From Aquila chrysaetos chrysaetos (taxonomy: Eukaryota; Chordata; Aves; Accipitriformes; Accipitridae), in NCBI RefSeq assembly GCF_900496995.4, contig NC_044004.1:83521538-83585537 (forward strand): a stretch of 64,000 nt of DNA. Direction: 5' to 3'. Position 1 is the stretch's first letter. Each line of letters starts with the position of its first letter. Below are positions 1 through 11,319 of the stretch, piece by piece. The notes under the pieces were generated by a model. The model had not been told where the DNA came from, did not search any database, and saw only the letters and a program-made list of their open reading frames with translations. A program made the translations under genes and the position numbers.

Positions 1-3000
1 CATCAGAAGAAGCGTTTAGAAAATGGTCGATACCGCTCGCACGACGTGACCGGAGCCGTCACGGTGGCGTGCAGCCGCCACGGACGGCCTGGGGAGAGAG
101 GATTTGCACAGCACCTTCCACCTCCCGGGAGCTGCGCGGGCACTTTGCCATCGGGCGTTGGGCAGGGTGTGAGAGCAAGCCGGAGGAGATGTTTGCCGAG
201 GACCGGCGCGGCGAAGCCGTCCTGCGCGGCTCGGATACGCCAGCCTCTGGCTTCGAGCGCTCCATCGTGGTGCTGCTTCACCCCGTCGTTTGGTGGGCAG
301 CGGGACCCTGGGTTTTGGGTGATGCCCCTTGTCTGGGGGACCGGCCGTGGGATCGGGGCCGGAGGGTGGCCAGGAGGAGCCATGCAGCATCAACCTGCCC
401 AACTCTAGCACCTGCAGACAGGTAAGGGTGAGCCCAGGACGGCCTGGGCTTCTCCAAGAAACTTCTGCTTTCTGGGCTGAAACTTGTCATAACCAAACTT
501 TGCTTCTTGCGGTCGCTGTTCCTTGGCCAGGAAAAACTGTCGGTGAGGACGTGGGGCTGGGGGAACAGCAAGCATCCACACCTCTCCGGCTCCACCAGCA
601 CCGCCAGCAGCCATCCCAATGATGGAGAAATGGAATGGGGCACCAACTCCTCCAGAAACCCCGTCCCTCCCTGCCACAGGAGGAGATGGGGTCGTTAAAA
701 CACCTACATGGGTATTTTGAGCTAACTTTTTAGTAAGGAATATGGGTTGTGTCTTCTTGATGCAGGGGTGGTGCTGGACCAAGCTGCAGATCCCCACACC
801 CTTCTCCCCTTGGCTGCTGCTCTCCCGTACCTGACCTGGCAGGCTTGGTTTAGGCAGCACCAAGCCCTACACTCTTAAACTGGGACCAAAAGCCATGTAT
901 CATCCAGCATCTCTCCCATTTTGTCAGTGTGGAAAGTGTTTTGTGGTATTTTGGGACTCTGCTATGTTTTGGGCAGCTACTTCTGCCCTGGGGTACCAGG
1001 ATTATCCCCTGGGGAAATAAATGACTTAACTCCTTGCAGCTGCAGAAAGCCCTGGGTGTGAGCTGGGTGGCATAAGCATCACCTGTGAGCTGGTCCCCTC
1101 CCTCATAAATTGCTGTTTTTTCTCCTGCAAGTTAATCAGAAACCTTTGCTGAGCCTGTCTCCTGGGGGGAGGTTTGGGGTGTCTAAGCCAGGAGGAAAAT
1201 ACTTGCTGCTTCTTTGAGGAAAGCACTGTATGCGGTATAGAAGAAGAATAAAATTAAAAGGAGGTATGAGCCTATTTATTTGCTGGTTTTCTGTGTAGCT
1301 GAAGTTGAAACTCAGGTCTGAATGCCTGGGGAAAGGAGTCACTGGGAAAGCAAACAGCCTTGCAGGTCTTGGAGGCAGATAAAACTAATATTTTTAATGG
1401 TTTTTTTTTTAATGCTTTCATAGATCTAGTAACTGATTTTAAAAAAAGAGACATAAGTTGGTCAGCTTATTTACTTCTGTACTGGGTTAACCTGCTCTTC
1501 AGGAACAAATCACTTACCCCACATGTTTGGCGCCTGGCAGGGAGGCAGAAAACCCCCTGGGTTCCCCTGAAAGGCTGGGTGATGCCACAGGCTCGCTGCG
1601 GCAAGATTGGAGGAGGTTTTTTTACCAATTTTTAGGAAAACCCACCCTGCTGCATGTCAATTAATGAACACTTCCATGCTTTCCTCTCTGCAGGAGCTTG
1701 GCCATCGCTGGATGGGTTGCGAGCACCAGCAAGGTAAATATTGGGAGCTGTTTTATTCAGAGCCGCCGGTTTTTAGTGCCTCGAGCAATTTGCAGCATGC
1801 TTTTCCCATCGCAGCCCTGCTTTCCCTGGTTGGAAGCTTTTAGTGATGTTACTCCCACCCTGCTGCTGTGCCTGCAATGCATTGCTGCTTAATTACTGCT
1901 GTACCAGCTGTGCAATTAGTGTGACTAACAGCTTGAGACAGCTGTGGTTGGGAATGGTATCTGCCTGGCAGAGGCATTTGGTTTGGGGTTTTTTTTGGTT
2001 TTTGTGTTTTGTTTTGTTTTGTTTTTTAATTGGTCCTTGTTCCATTGCCTGCTCCAACCTCATGGCACGCTCTGCCTCAGGCTTTGCAAGCCGCTTGGCA
2101 GAAAGGCACTGGAGGCAGCCTGAGATTTGCCGGGTACCCCGATATTTGGGTGATGAGCGGGCAGACTGGCCAGGAAGGGTTGCTCTGAGCACAAGGATGG
2201 GTTGGGGTTTTTTTGTTTGGTGGGGGTTTTTTTGGTTTTTTTTTTTTTTAATAGAGACTTTACTACTTCTTCTGAATCTTTGGAAGTGGGTTAGAGAGCT
2301 GCCAAGATAAAAACGCAGGAGGCAAATCTGCCTTGTGCCTGTTACGGTGCTGAGGGACGGAGAAAGGAGACCCAGGAAAAGAAATTAAAAGAAGAACCAA
2401 ACAAAAAAGCCCCACAGCAATGAAGAGCAGGAAAGGAAAGCGCTTTCTGCCCGGGTTGGCGGAGGGCTGGATGGGAATCCCTCGGGAGTGTGTTGCTGGC
2501 CAAGTCGATGCTGCTGGGTGGCATCAGCTGAAAGCAGATGTGCTGCTGTACCAGCCAGCCCGGGCTTTCTCAGAAGTTGACTGGTTTTAATAAAAAAAAA
2601 AATTGTTGTGTTTTTGTTGTTGGTTATTTTTGAAACAGTAATTGATTATTTTTGGGGGTTGGGGTTTTTCTTCCCCCACGAGGTGCCCACGTAAGCAGTG
2701 ACAGTGGCTTTGCCGTCATGGGGTGCATTCGCCTTGTGCAATGCCCGTGCTTCCCGGGTGCTGCGCAGGCTGCCGCGGGCAAAGTTTTTGTTTTCCCCAG
2801 GTGGGGAAGGAGCTGGGGGGGATTTCCTGATTTTATTTTTTCTCTGCTGGTGTGGTGCCAACATGTAGCTCCTTCATCCAAAAAGATGGAATCTCCCCGG
2901 GCGACTGTGGGCACCTTCTGGTGGAAAGCGAATGGGATGTGTCCTTCGTGCCAGGCTGGGATGGAGAGGGCTGTCAGCTCGGGGATGAATCCGTGGGGAA

Positions 3001-5500
3001 GGTCCCAAGAGCTGTTTCAGAGCAGCAGCCCATTGCTAAAATGAAATCCATAATAACAGATCCCATCTCTTTAATGGTGTGGTGCGATCACTTGCCTGAT
3101 TAGTCAGCAGGGAGGACGATGCGGCACAATGAGGCTTTCCCATACAGAATTAAAGCTCACGGGAGCCCAAACACCAATGCTAATAAACACACTCAGTAAA
3201 TAAATACGTCGGGCAGAGCGTGCGTGTCGATGCCCAAAGCCTCCTGCCAAGGTAGGCAGCGTTTTCCCATGTGCTTTAGGAGTCAAAATGCATCGAGTGC
3301 GGGTGGGTTTGGGCAGAGGGGCCCTGTGCCAAGCGCTGGGGAGCCGGGGGCCAAAAGCCCTGCCCGGCGTCCCCCTGATACCCGCCAGCGCGGTGGGGGT
3401 CAGCGGCCCCGTACCCGCCGTCGTGCAGATGGAAACCCCCTGCCCGGGTGCGTTTGCAGGTGAGGGAATAGCAAGCAGCGAAACATCCTCACGCCCTTTG
3501 GCTTCGCGGGCTGATTGCTGGCAGGGCTTCAGGTTTTTTAAGCCCCTGATAGCCAAGAGGATGGGACATCACAGCAGCGAGTGATGCCTAGTCCCGAAAA
3601 TGTGCCTTTGCCAAAAGTTGTGTGCTGCGGGGGTGAAGGGGTCAGTGATGCAGGCTGCTCCGGAGAGAGCCTGGGCTTGGCCTTCTGCTCTCTCCAGCGT
3701 GCCCAGGCTTTCGGCATTGGGAAACACCCTTGGGGCATTGCAGTGCGCACTTCTCGCCTGGAAAACTGCAATGGCGATAAGCACTGGTCTTCTATTTTCC
3801 TTTTTTTTTTTTTTTTTATATCCATCAGCACATTTCCTAGAAACAGGCACAGAGCAGCTGAGATGTTCTTGGCTTACTTAATTGTATTTCTCCAACTTTT
3901 CTTGGAAACCCAGAAGGTCGCTGGGATGGTTACCCCTTACCATGTGCATCCTGAATTTGACGGATGCAAACGTGACGTTGGAAGGGAGCGAAAGCTCAGG
4001 CTGGTCACTAATACCTTGTGCCTGACAGAGTAAACTGCTTTTTGGGATAGAGCCCTCTGTCCGGCCAGGACCCGGAGGCACGGTGGTGACCGTGGTTGGT
4101 GCCCAGAGCTGCTGCCTTGGGTACCACCCCGAGCGAGAAGCTGAAATGGAAACACATCTCCATACGTATCGATGTACCGGGGGAGCTGAGCTTGGCAATG
4201 CCAAGTACGCGAATGAGACGTAGGTCTCCCACCCCAACAGAGGAGGATAAAAACCCAACCGTTAATTATTTTGGGAAATAAACGCCAAAAAGCACCATGT
4301 AAGACGGTGGTGGGCGGTCAAAGGTGGGGACCCAGATGATGTGTTTGCTAGGAAACGCTCTGAGCAACGATGGCGGCTCTGGAGCAGCGTCAGCCACCAG
4401 CTCGCGGGCAGGGGGGGAGGAGGACGGTCTTTGCTGATCCCCCCCCCCATCTTTCTGCAGACGAGGTTGTCAGCGTTGCGGCTGCCGGAGGGACTCTGGC
4501 AGGGACCGACCTGCCTGCAGCCCGGGACGCAATCCCGCACCATCCCAGCCGAGTCCATCTCATTTCGTGGGGAAACCGAGCGCAGACCTGGGGGGTACTG
4601 GTGCTCTCCTGTACAGAGGGGAACCAACGTGAACGGGGGTTTCGTCTGGGTTTTCCTTGAGGTCGGGTCTGGTGAGTGTGGCAAGTCTTGGCTGCTAATG
4701 CTGTCTGCAGAGTAATTACTCTGGGGCCTTAATTAGCTTTAAATTGATTTCCCCTGATTCTGCCCACTGATCCTCTGCCTCTTGCAGAGTTTTCCCTTTC
4801 TGGATGGAGTCCCTCTGCCCCGTTGGTAAGGGCATTGCTGCTTTTGTATCCCTTTATTTCATTTATTGCTTTCCTTTGCCCATCGCTTCAGCTCATCCGT
4901 GTTTTATTGCTACAGCACAGGCTGTTTTAATTTGCTGGTTTATCTTTGCCCGGCACAGCTCTGCGCGCTGAGGTATTGTTATCTGCTTTCCTTGGCATGT
5001 TTAGATCTTGTTCTCCTGCAAAAAAACCTGCCAAATTTAGGCTCGGGATTTTCCCCGTCGTTTTCCCTGCTGGGCTTGCCATCTTCCTGCCTCCCAACCC
5101 GGGGCTGCTTCGCCCGCAGCACCCCCAAAACTCAGCCGGTGCTTGGCAGGGCTCGGCAGGCGGGGGGGAGGCTGCGGGGGTCTCACACGGGCAGGGCAGT
5201 CAAATTTGGGGTACGGAGCGGGGAAGTCGGGGCTGCCCAGACGCCCCATCTCCGGCGATGGGCTAGTGCCTCCAGCTAGCTGAATATCCAAATACCCACA
5301 GAGTGCCGTCTTTGGGGGCACTTGATGAGTGTCTTTTAGCGTTCTTGCTTAATTTTTTTAGACCATTAGGTCCCAGGACTAGAGCTGGGACCCCCTCCTC
5401 TTCCTCCCGCCTGCAGAGCCGGGGCTGTGCCCCTTCCCAGCCCTCCCCACCGCCCCGGGGGGGTGCAGAAAGCCTGGCCAGCAGCAGCGAGGGTGCTTTT
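1..5500. other. intergenic region downstream of GC, no gene recognised
   Basis: No exon, RNA gene or intact mobile element is recognisable. The first 400 bases are GC-rich with several CpGs. The rest is mixed sequence with short homopolymer runs, for example T/G-rich stretches at 1985-2025 and 2205-2250 and a T run at 3800-3818. The open frames here are short, lack splice context and match no family I know. In mammals SLC4A4 lies on this side of GC, but none of its exons is seen. Confidence 0.6.
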
Positions 5501-5507
5501 TTAAGTC

Positions 5508-5846
5508 TTTATTGCGGCTGCAGGAATACATCGGCGGCGTTGCCGGCGGGCGGCAGGGAGCCGCGGGTTCGGTGGCACCTTCCCGTCCCGGTGCAAGGAC
5601 AAGGAGCCGTCTTGCCGGGCGTCCTCCAGCCTGGTTCCTTCGTGCTCCCATTCGGCATCCCGCTTCCCTGTGTGCCCCGTAGAGCTCAGCCCCGGCTGCG
5701 TGGCCGTGACCCTTTTCCCCAGCCCCGTAACTGCTCCCTCCGTCCGTGCGTGACCGGAGAAGCCATCCCCGATGTCGGTATGCCAGAACCCCCCCCCCCG
5801 ACCCCAACCCGGCGTGTCGGACCCCCGGCAGCTCACCTCCGGGCTC
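5508..5846 (-). terminator. GC: GC 3' UTR and poly(A) signal
   Basis: A minus-strand AATAAA (TTTATT at 5508-5513 on the plus strand) lies about 335 bases beyond the GC stop codon. The stop-containing exon has a consensus donor just after the stop (GGAG then GTGAGC; last exon base 5837), so the 3' UTR is probably split by one more intron into a non-coding last exon, as in mammalian GC. The acceptor of that exon was not placed with certainty. One candidate is a CAG near 5730. Confidence 0.6.
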
Positions 5847-8800
5847 CTAGCTCAGCAGGCACGAGTCCCCGTCGCACACCTCTCCCAGCTCCGTGCTCAC
5901 CTGCAAAACGGGGGGGTTTGGAAAGAGCCGCAGGGGCCGGCCGCCGGCACAGCACAGGGTGGTGTGTCCTGGGGTTGGGGGGGGGGGGGCCATGGCTTTA
6001 CCTTGGAGGCGCAGTAGAGGGGGGGTGAGTTGGGTGGGCAGCAGGTCGAGGCGAAGTCGGCTCGCTGCTCCACCAGCTGCCCCAGCAGCTCGGGGCTGGC
6101 GTCCGGCATCTTCTGCGTCAAGCTCTCCCGCAGCCTGCAGCGTGGGGGGCCGCGGGTTTTAGTGGGGACCCGGGGGCGTTAAATACCCATATGGTGGTTT
6201 TTTTTTTTTTGGGGGGGGGGGTTGAACACGCACGGACGGCGGCGGGAGCGGGGCGGGATGCCCTGCAAGGGGTGCGTTACGTGCTGCTGTTTGGGCTCAA
6301 AATCACCGGCTCCGTTCGTGCACCCTCAAAATTTTTGGCCAAATTTTGATTGCGCCTGCTGATCCAATTGGGGCGGGGGGAGGAAGGCTTACCTCTTCTT
6401 GAAGTCGAGGAAATTTAATTCGGTGTACTGCCTGCAGAGCTGGTTGGCCTTTTCCAGGAAGGGGGGCAGCTCTTCTGCCATCCGCTGGTGCTGGGTGGCA
6501 GAGGATGGCTGTAACCAGGCTGGGAAAAGCCCCTGCGGGGATTTTGGGGGACGCAGGGCCGGGGGCGGGGGCGAGAGCAGGGTGATCCAACCCCGCCGCT
6601 CACCTTGCTGTCCAGGCAGGCGGAGGGGTCCTTGGCAGAGCAGCACTCCCCCCTGACTTTTTTGCAGGTGTCGTACAGCTTGCCGAGGAAGGCGTCGGGG
6701 ACGCCGGTGTGCCTCCGCGTCAGCTCAAACAGGTACCTGGAGCGGGGAAAACGAGTCGCCGTATCATCTTTTGTTACCGGCGCGGCTCAGCGTGGGATGG
6801 GGGCTGCTTTTCGCGTCTTTGCGCGGCCCCCGGGGGCGATAGCCCTGAGGGAAGAGAGGATGCTCCCCCGGTTATCCTAATAATAATGAAACCACGTAAC
6901 GAAGACAAGGGGAGAAGGAAGGGTCAGCAGCTCGGCCGCCGTGGGTACCGCTCACCTCTTGGCGTGGCGAGCCCCCTCCTCGCCGCAGAGCTGCTCGTTC
7001 GTCGGCTTCTGCGCCTCCGGCAGTTTGGGGGTGGGCGCCGGTGGCAAGGCCGAGATGCAGAAATAGTTTTGCATGAGGTTTTGCCCCTGGCAGCAGTCAG
7101 CAAACCTTTCGTCTCCGGCCGACAGCGCGCCGCAGACTTTGGCCGTGTGCTCCGATAACTGCAAAGAGGGGAGCAGAGGGTGCGCGGGGGCTGCCGGGGC
7201 CGGTGAAGCTGCAGACCCCCCTCGCCACGATGGGGTTCGCTCGCTAAACCCCTGTTCTGACCCGGGAGGTGGTTTCGGGGTCGGCTCCGGGCTCCCCTAC
7301 CTTCTTCTGCATGCAGTCCTCGGCCACCTCCTCGCAGCACTGGGAAAACACCTCGGCAGCGTCTTCTGCCAGGGGGAAAAGGTCCTCGAAGGACGCGCTG
7401 GGCATCTTCTGAGCGAGCGAGGTGAGGTAGCTGGGCAGGCACAAGGCGTACGGGGGGCTTAGGGAGCTCAGCTCCCCCTTCCCCTGTTAACAGCTCCAAG
7501 CGGGGGTTTTGCCGTCTAGAGGTGCGGGAGGGCGATGACGGGGAGCCACGGGGCTCGCCCGGCACCTCTGCTATATGCCGAGCGTTTCCACGGGATGCTA
7601 CAGCACGCTTGGTTTTGCATCTTAATTGAAATTTGCCTTTGCGAACGCTGCCTCCGAACAGGATCCGCAGCTCGAAATAGGAACGCGCTCCCAACCGGAC
7701 CCATGTTCGAGGAGAGAAAAAGCCATTTTCCCCCCTCTTTTACCTGAAGGTGACTTTATCCTTCCCGTACGCTGTGAAGCGGGAGCAAACCCGGTTCGAC
7801 ATCAGGGTGAGGAGGGAGAGGGTTTTCCTTTCCAGTTTCTGCCACAAAAAGAAGGCAGAGGTGTCCTCCAAGGGAAAGGCCAGCCTCTCCCAGCCACCTC
7901 TCCTCGGGCCATCGGCACGGCGCCGACGAGCCCGGCGGTCCAAACGGGCTCACCTCCTTCAGGAAGCAGGCGGTGGGCGCGGGGGAGATGCAGCAGGTAG
8001 AGACCATGGAGAGGAAGGTCCTGGTGGAGCCCAGGAGCACGGGCAGGGGTGCCTGGCTGTAGCTGCTGGCGTACTCGTGCAGAAACCTGCGGGAGAAGCG
8101 GGATGAGGAGAGCCGGCACCCCGGGACGAGGGTGCTCGGCTGCGGACAGACGCGGGGTTTTAGGGGTGTTAGGGTGGGAGCCCTCTCCGGGTACCACGCC
8201 GTGCCGCCCGCCGGTCGCACCGAGCCGTCAGCGAGAACCGAGGGCCGACGTTCCCCCAGCGCGGCTTACCGGTCCGCGAAGTCCTTGGGGTCCTTCTTGA
8301 AGTCCTGGCAGAGCTCTTCGTTGGAGGGCTGGAGGTAGCGGGGCAGCTGCTGGGGTGGGTGCCGCAGGGCGGCCAGGCACAGCTTCTGCTCCAGCCCCTC
8401 CTGGGCGCAGCAGCCGGCCGTGTCGGGGTGGGCCGGGAAGGGCGAGCCCTCGCCGCAGGATTTGGCCGACAAAGCTGAGGACTGCAGGCGTAGAGAGGAG
8501 GTTACGTGCCAGTGGCCATCCCACCCCGTCCCATCCCATCCCGTCCCACCCCGTCCCATCCCATCCCACCCCGTCCCACCCCGTCCCCATCCCATCCCAC
8601 ACTGTCCCATCCCACCCCGTCCCACCCCATCCCACCCCACCCCATCCCATCTGAGCCCACCTCATCCCACCCCACCCCATCCCATCCCATCCCCCCAAGC
8701 CCCGGTTTTGGGGTCCATCGCCCGGTTTCGGTCGGCCTCACCCCGGCATCGTAGCAGGAGGGGTCGGCACCTTCGGCGCAGCAGGTTTCAGCCAGGGAGA

Positions 8801-8927
8801 CGATTTCGTGGACGAGGTGGCTGATCTCCTCGAAGGTGGCGTTGGAGAATTTCCTGCTGCTGGTGATGATGGTCCTGGGAGCAAGGAGCAAGGAGAGGAT
8901 GAGCTGGCGGCATGTTTCTCTCTCTTC

Positions 8928-8968
<41 letters not shown>

Positions 8969-11120
8969 CATTGCAGCATCATTCTGCCAAAAGGGAGTTT
9001 AACGCCGTCAGCCAGAGAGGAGCAGCTGCGGCGCTGCAAGAAATAGCAGCGTATTTCTTGGAAAACAGCCGGGAAAGACCCAGAGCGGGTCTCAGGCTGG
9101 GGGGTGCCCAGGGGATCATGCGCCAGCTCTGTTAGAATTCCTAATTATTTAGGCACCTAATAGGTTTTGAGGAGTTCAGCAATGAAGCTAACTTTTCTGC
9201 TCTTAAGAGCCATCGGAGTCCTCATTTGCAGGGAGTGAATAAAACTTCCCCTTTCTAAGATTATTTTAACGCAATTTTTGTGGTCTTGGCTTAGGTGCTG
9301 AGTGTCCTGGGAGGGCAAATACGGCAGAAAGTACCTACAGGGTTCGGAAGTCCTCCTTCCCCAGGGTCTTGAACTCCTGGCAGACTTTGTCCCGGACATA
9401 AGCTTTACCTGTAAGCACAGAAAAAGGAGGATTTGTGAGCAGGATTTGTGCCTTGGCTTGCTCGGGTGCAGCCTGGGTGGTGCGTGGGGAGCCGGGACCC
9501 GGTGACCCTGCATCTGCTGGGGCTGGGGTTTGGGGAAATCCCGGCTTTGCTTTCCCCTGCAGTACCGCCTCCGATGCCCTTCTCTTCGAGTGGCAATACA
9601 CCTCGTTTCCAGCAACCTTCCCCCTTGCAGGATTAAAAAAAACCAACACCAAAGCAGCATGGTTCTGCTTAATTGAGTCTCCTATAGAAAATAACTCAGG
9701 GTTTTTTTGCTTTTCGCCAGGGAAAATGATCTTTTGGGGAACAGCCTGCTCCCACTTGACTCCCTATTTTGCTCTCGCTTTCCACTTCCCACCCCGGCAG
9801 CAGCGGCGGCGTGGGAGGGAGGGATGCTACGCCACCGCAAAACACGGTCCAAAGGCTGCGGGGCTCTTGCTTTCTTCACTTGAGGATTGTTCTTCTTTCA
9901 CAGACTTGCTTCTTTTCTCAGTCCAGACTCGGTGGCAGTCCCTGGGGAGATGCTGGCACGGTGCTGCGGACCGGCAAAGGCTGCTGCCGCGCTGCCAGTC
10001 GCGGAGAAGCACCGCCGGTACCCAGGCTGCTGCTCCAGCTCCGCAGCCAAAGAGAGGGGCAGGAGGGAAAAACCCATCCCTGTAGCTGGGACAGCTATAG
10101 GGAAAACATGAGGTGCGTCTGCCCCTCGTCCAAATGGACGTTTCTGTGCGTTTGAAACATGTGGTGTCGGTTTTTCTGGCAGGGTTTGGGGACCGTAAGG
10201 GCTGGGAGCTCTGGAGACAGGACCACGGAGGTCAGGAGCACCCAGCGGCGGACACATCCCCGGCGACTCTCTCATCCCTGGAAAAATGCTATCGATTTTT
10301 GCTACCGACCGCGTTGGTTAGACTTTGGTACCGGCAGGGTAAATACTGATACCAGTATTTACCGGTATTACAGTGCAGAGCAGGGTCATCTCCCCAAAAC
10401 CGAGGGGTTATGTGCCGTTACACTGAAGGTCACGTTGTTTTGGTGGGAAAGCAAGGGTGAGGGGCCTTTCACAAGGCTGGTAGCACCGGGAAAAAAGGGG
10501 AAGCCGTGGTAAAAGGCAATTATCTTTCCTCGCAGGAACAGCGGCTGTTGGTCCTGCTGTAAGTGCCAACTCATTGCATTTCTTTCCATTTTTGTGAAGC
10601 GGTATGGGAGAAATAAGATTCAAGGGGTTTTTTTGGCAGGTGGGTGATTCCCTGCGCAGCTGTGAAGGCAGCAAGGGGTGGCACAGAGCATCGTTTCCAT
10701 CCGAGGGGTGGGTTTTACAGTGAAATGGTGCTTGTGAAGGGGGGGCAGAAAAATCTCGTTTTCCCTTGCAGAGGGAAGAAGCCGGGCCCCGCAACACTGT
10801 CCTCTCCTCCTGCCTCTGCCCCCGACCCCAGCCCAGCCTTTTCCCCTCCCAGCTCCTCCAGCATCACCCCGAAGGGGCATCCCGGGTACTGAAACATCAT
10901 CCCACACCTTCCCTTTCCTCTCTCTGATTCCTGCCCAGCAGTTTGGCAGTGGGCCGGGGAGAGGGCAGGCCAACAAAAACCTCCGGAGCTGACAGACCCC
11001 AGCCTCGCACCCCGTGTCCCCGGGGGAGAGCGAAGCCCCAGGCGCGTGATAAATGCCCTTACCTCGGTGCTCAGCACGCACGGCGGCTAAAAGCAGCAGC
11101 AGGGTGAGAGCTGCCCTCAT
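5847..11120 (-). CDS. GC: vitamin D-binding protein (GC/DBP), complete, 12 coding exons
   Basis: Secreted liver plasma protein of the albumin family that carries vitamin D sterols and scavenges G-actin. Coding exons, in transcript order: 11063-11120, 9339-9408, 8742-8874, 8270-8481, 7954-8086, 7744-7838, 7301-7430, 6956-7158, 6604-6736, 6393-6490, 6002-6134 and 5847-5900 (stop TAG 5847-5849). All introns are GT/AG and the phases join without a break to 1452 nt, or 483 residues (human 474). The four 133-nt exons reflect the triplicated albumin gene plan. Residues 1-16 form a Leu-rich signal peptide, and the mature chain starts near Glu17. Paired-cysteine motifs of the albumin fold recur (TCCAEGADPSC, GCCAQEGLEQKLC, STCCISPAPTAC, ECCSAKDPSAC, TCCPPNSPPLYC), and the third domain is short, as in DBP. 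Asn54-Ala-Thr is a possible glycosylation site. I count 31 Cys against 28 in human: one extra in exon 9 and two in the C-terminal tail. Assignment is by recognition of the homologue; splice sites were read by eye. Confidence 0.96.
8517..8694. repeat. CCCAT/CCCGT/CCCAC pentamer minisatellite in GC intron 3
   Basis: About 175 bases of CCCAT, CCCGT and CCCAC pentamers on the plus strand lie between GC exon 4 (acceptor side 8481) and exon 3 (ends 8742). They fill most of this 260-base intron. The minus-strand transcript reads as ATGGG/GTGGG repeats, which give spurious Gly/Trp/Asp-rich open frames. Confidence 0.9.
8929..8965. repeat. 37-base poly(A) run (poly(T) in GC transcript)
   Basis: An uninterrupted A run on the plus strand in GC intron 2. 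On the transcribed strand it is a T run about 55 bases before the exon 3 acceptor (exon starts 8874), so it adds to the pyrimidine context there. The length is likely polymorphic or prone to sequencing error. Confidence 0.85.
9409..11062 (-). other. GC: GC intron 1
   Basis: The largest GC intron (about 1.65 kb), between the signal-peptide exon (donor GTAAG just after 11063) and exon 2 (acceptor CTTACAG just before 9408). No other gene or repeat is recognised in it. Confidence 0.85.
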
Positions 11121-11178
11121 GTTGAGGCTGGTTTCCTTCCTCCTGCCGAAAAGCGGCGCCGGGAAACCCATCCCGGCG

Positions 11179-11184
11179 TTTATA
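11179..11184 (-). promoter_or_regulatory. GC: GC TATA box
   Basis: TATAAA on the minus strand (TTTATA at 11179-11184 on plus), 59 bases upstream of the GC start codon at 11120. This predicts a transcription start near 11150 and a 5' UTR of about 30 bases. Confidence 0.75.
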
Positions 11185-11206
11185 CGGAGGCAGTGCCGAT
11201 GGCCGT

Positions 11207-11219
11207 GTGAATGATTAAT
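11207..11219. promoter_or_regulatory. GC: HNF1-like site, proximal
   Basis: GTGAATGATTAAT matches the palindromic HNF1 consensus GTTAATNATTAAC at 11 of the 12 informative positions allowing one half-site change, or with two mismatches if counted strictly. It sits just upstream of the GC TATA box. HNF1 control of mammalian DBP promoters is established; binding here is inferred. Confidence 0.55.
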
Positions 11220-11299
11220 CCCGTCGGCGGGGCAGAGGGCGAGCATCCTTGGCCTGCCTGCCATAGCCTGGGTGCCAGCGCCTCCAAAACCAGACGGAT

Positions 11300-11312
11300 T
11301 TTAATCATTAAC
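11300..11312. promoter_or_regulatory. GC: HNF1 site, distal
   Basis: On the minus strand it reads GTTAATGATTAAA, one mismatch from the HNF1 consensus. It lies about 150 bases upstream of the predicted GC start site and about 90 bases from the proximal HNF1-like site. This fits liver expression driven by HNF1. Confidence 0.65.
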
Positions 11313-11319
11313 TCGGCAA

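Noticed and set aside
5303-6028. 241-codon plus-strand frame
   Set aside because: Antisense to the GC last exons and 3' UTR; no similarity and no independent promoter evidence.
8929-8965. Poly(A) run as the tail of a retroposed gene copy
   Set aside because: The sequence before it is GC exon 3 and its intron, with no insertion boundaries or target duplication.
8228-8969. Gly/Trp/Asp and His/Pro/Ser repeat proteins
   Set aside because: They are translations of the CCCAT minisatellite running into genuine GC exons 3 and 4, not separate genes.
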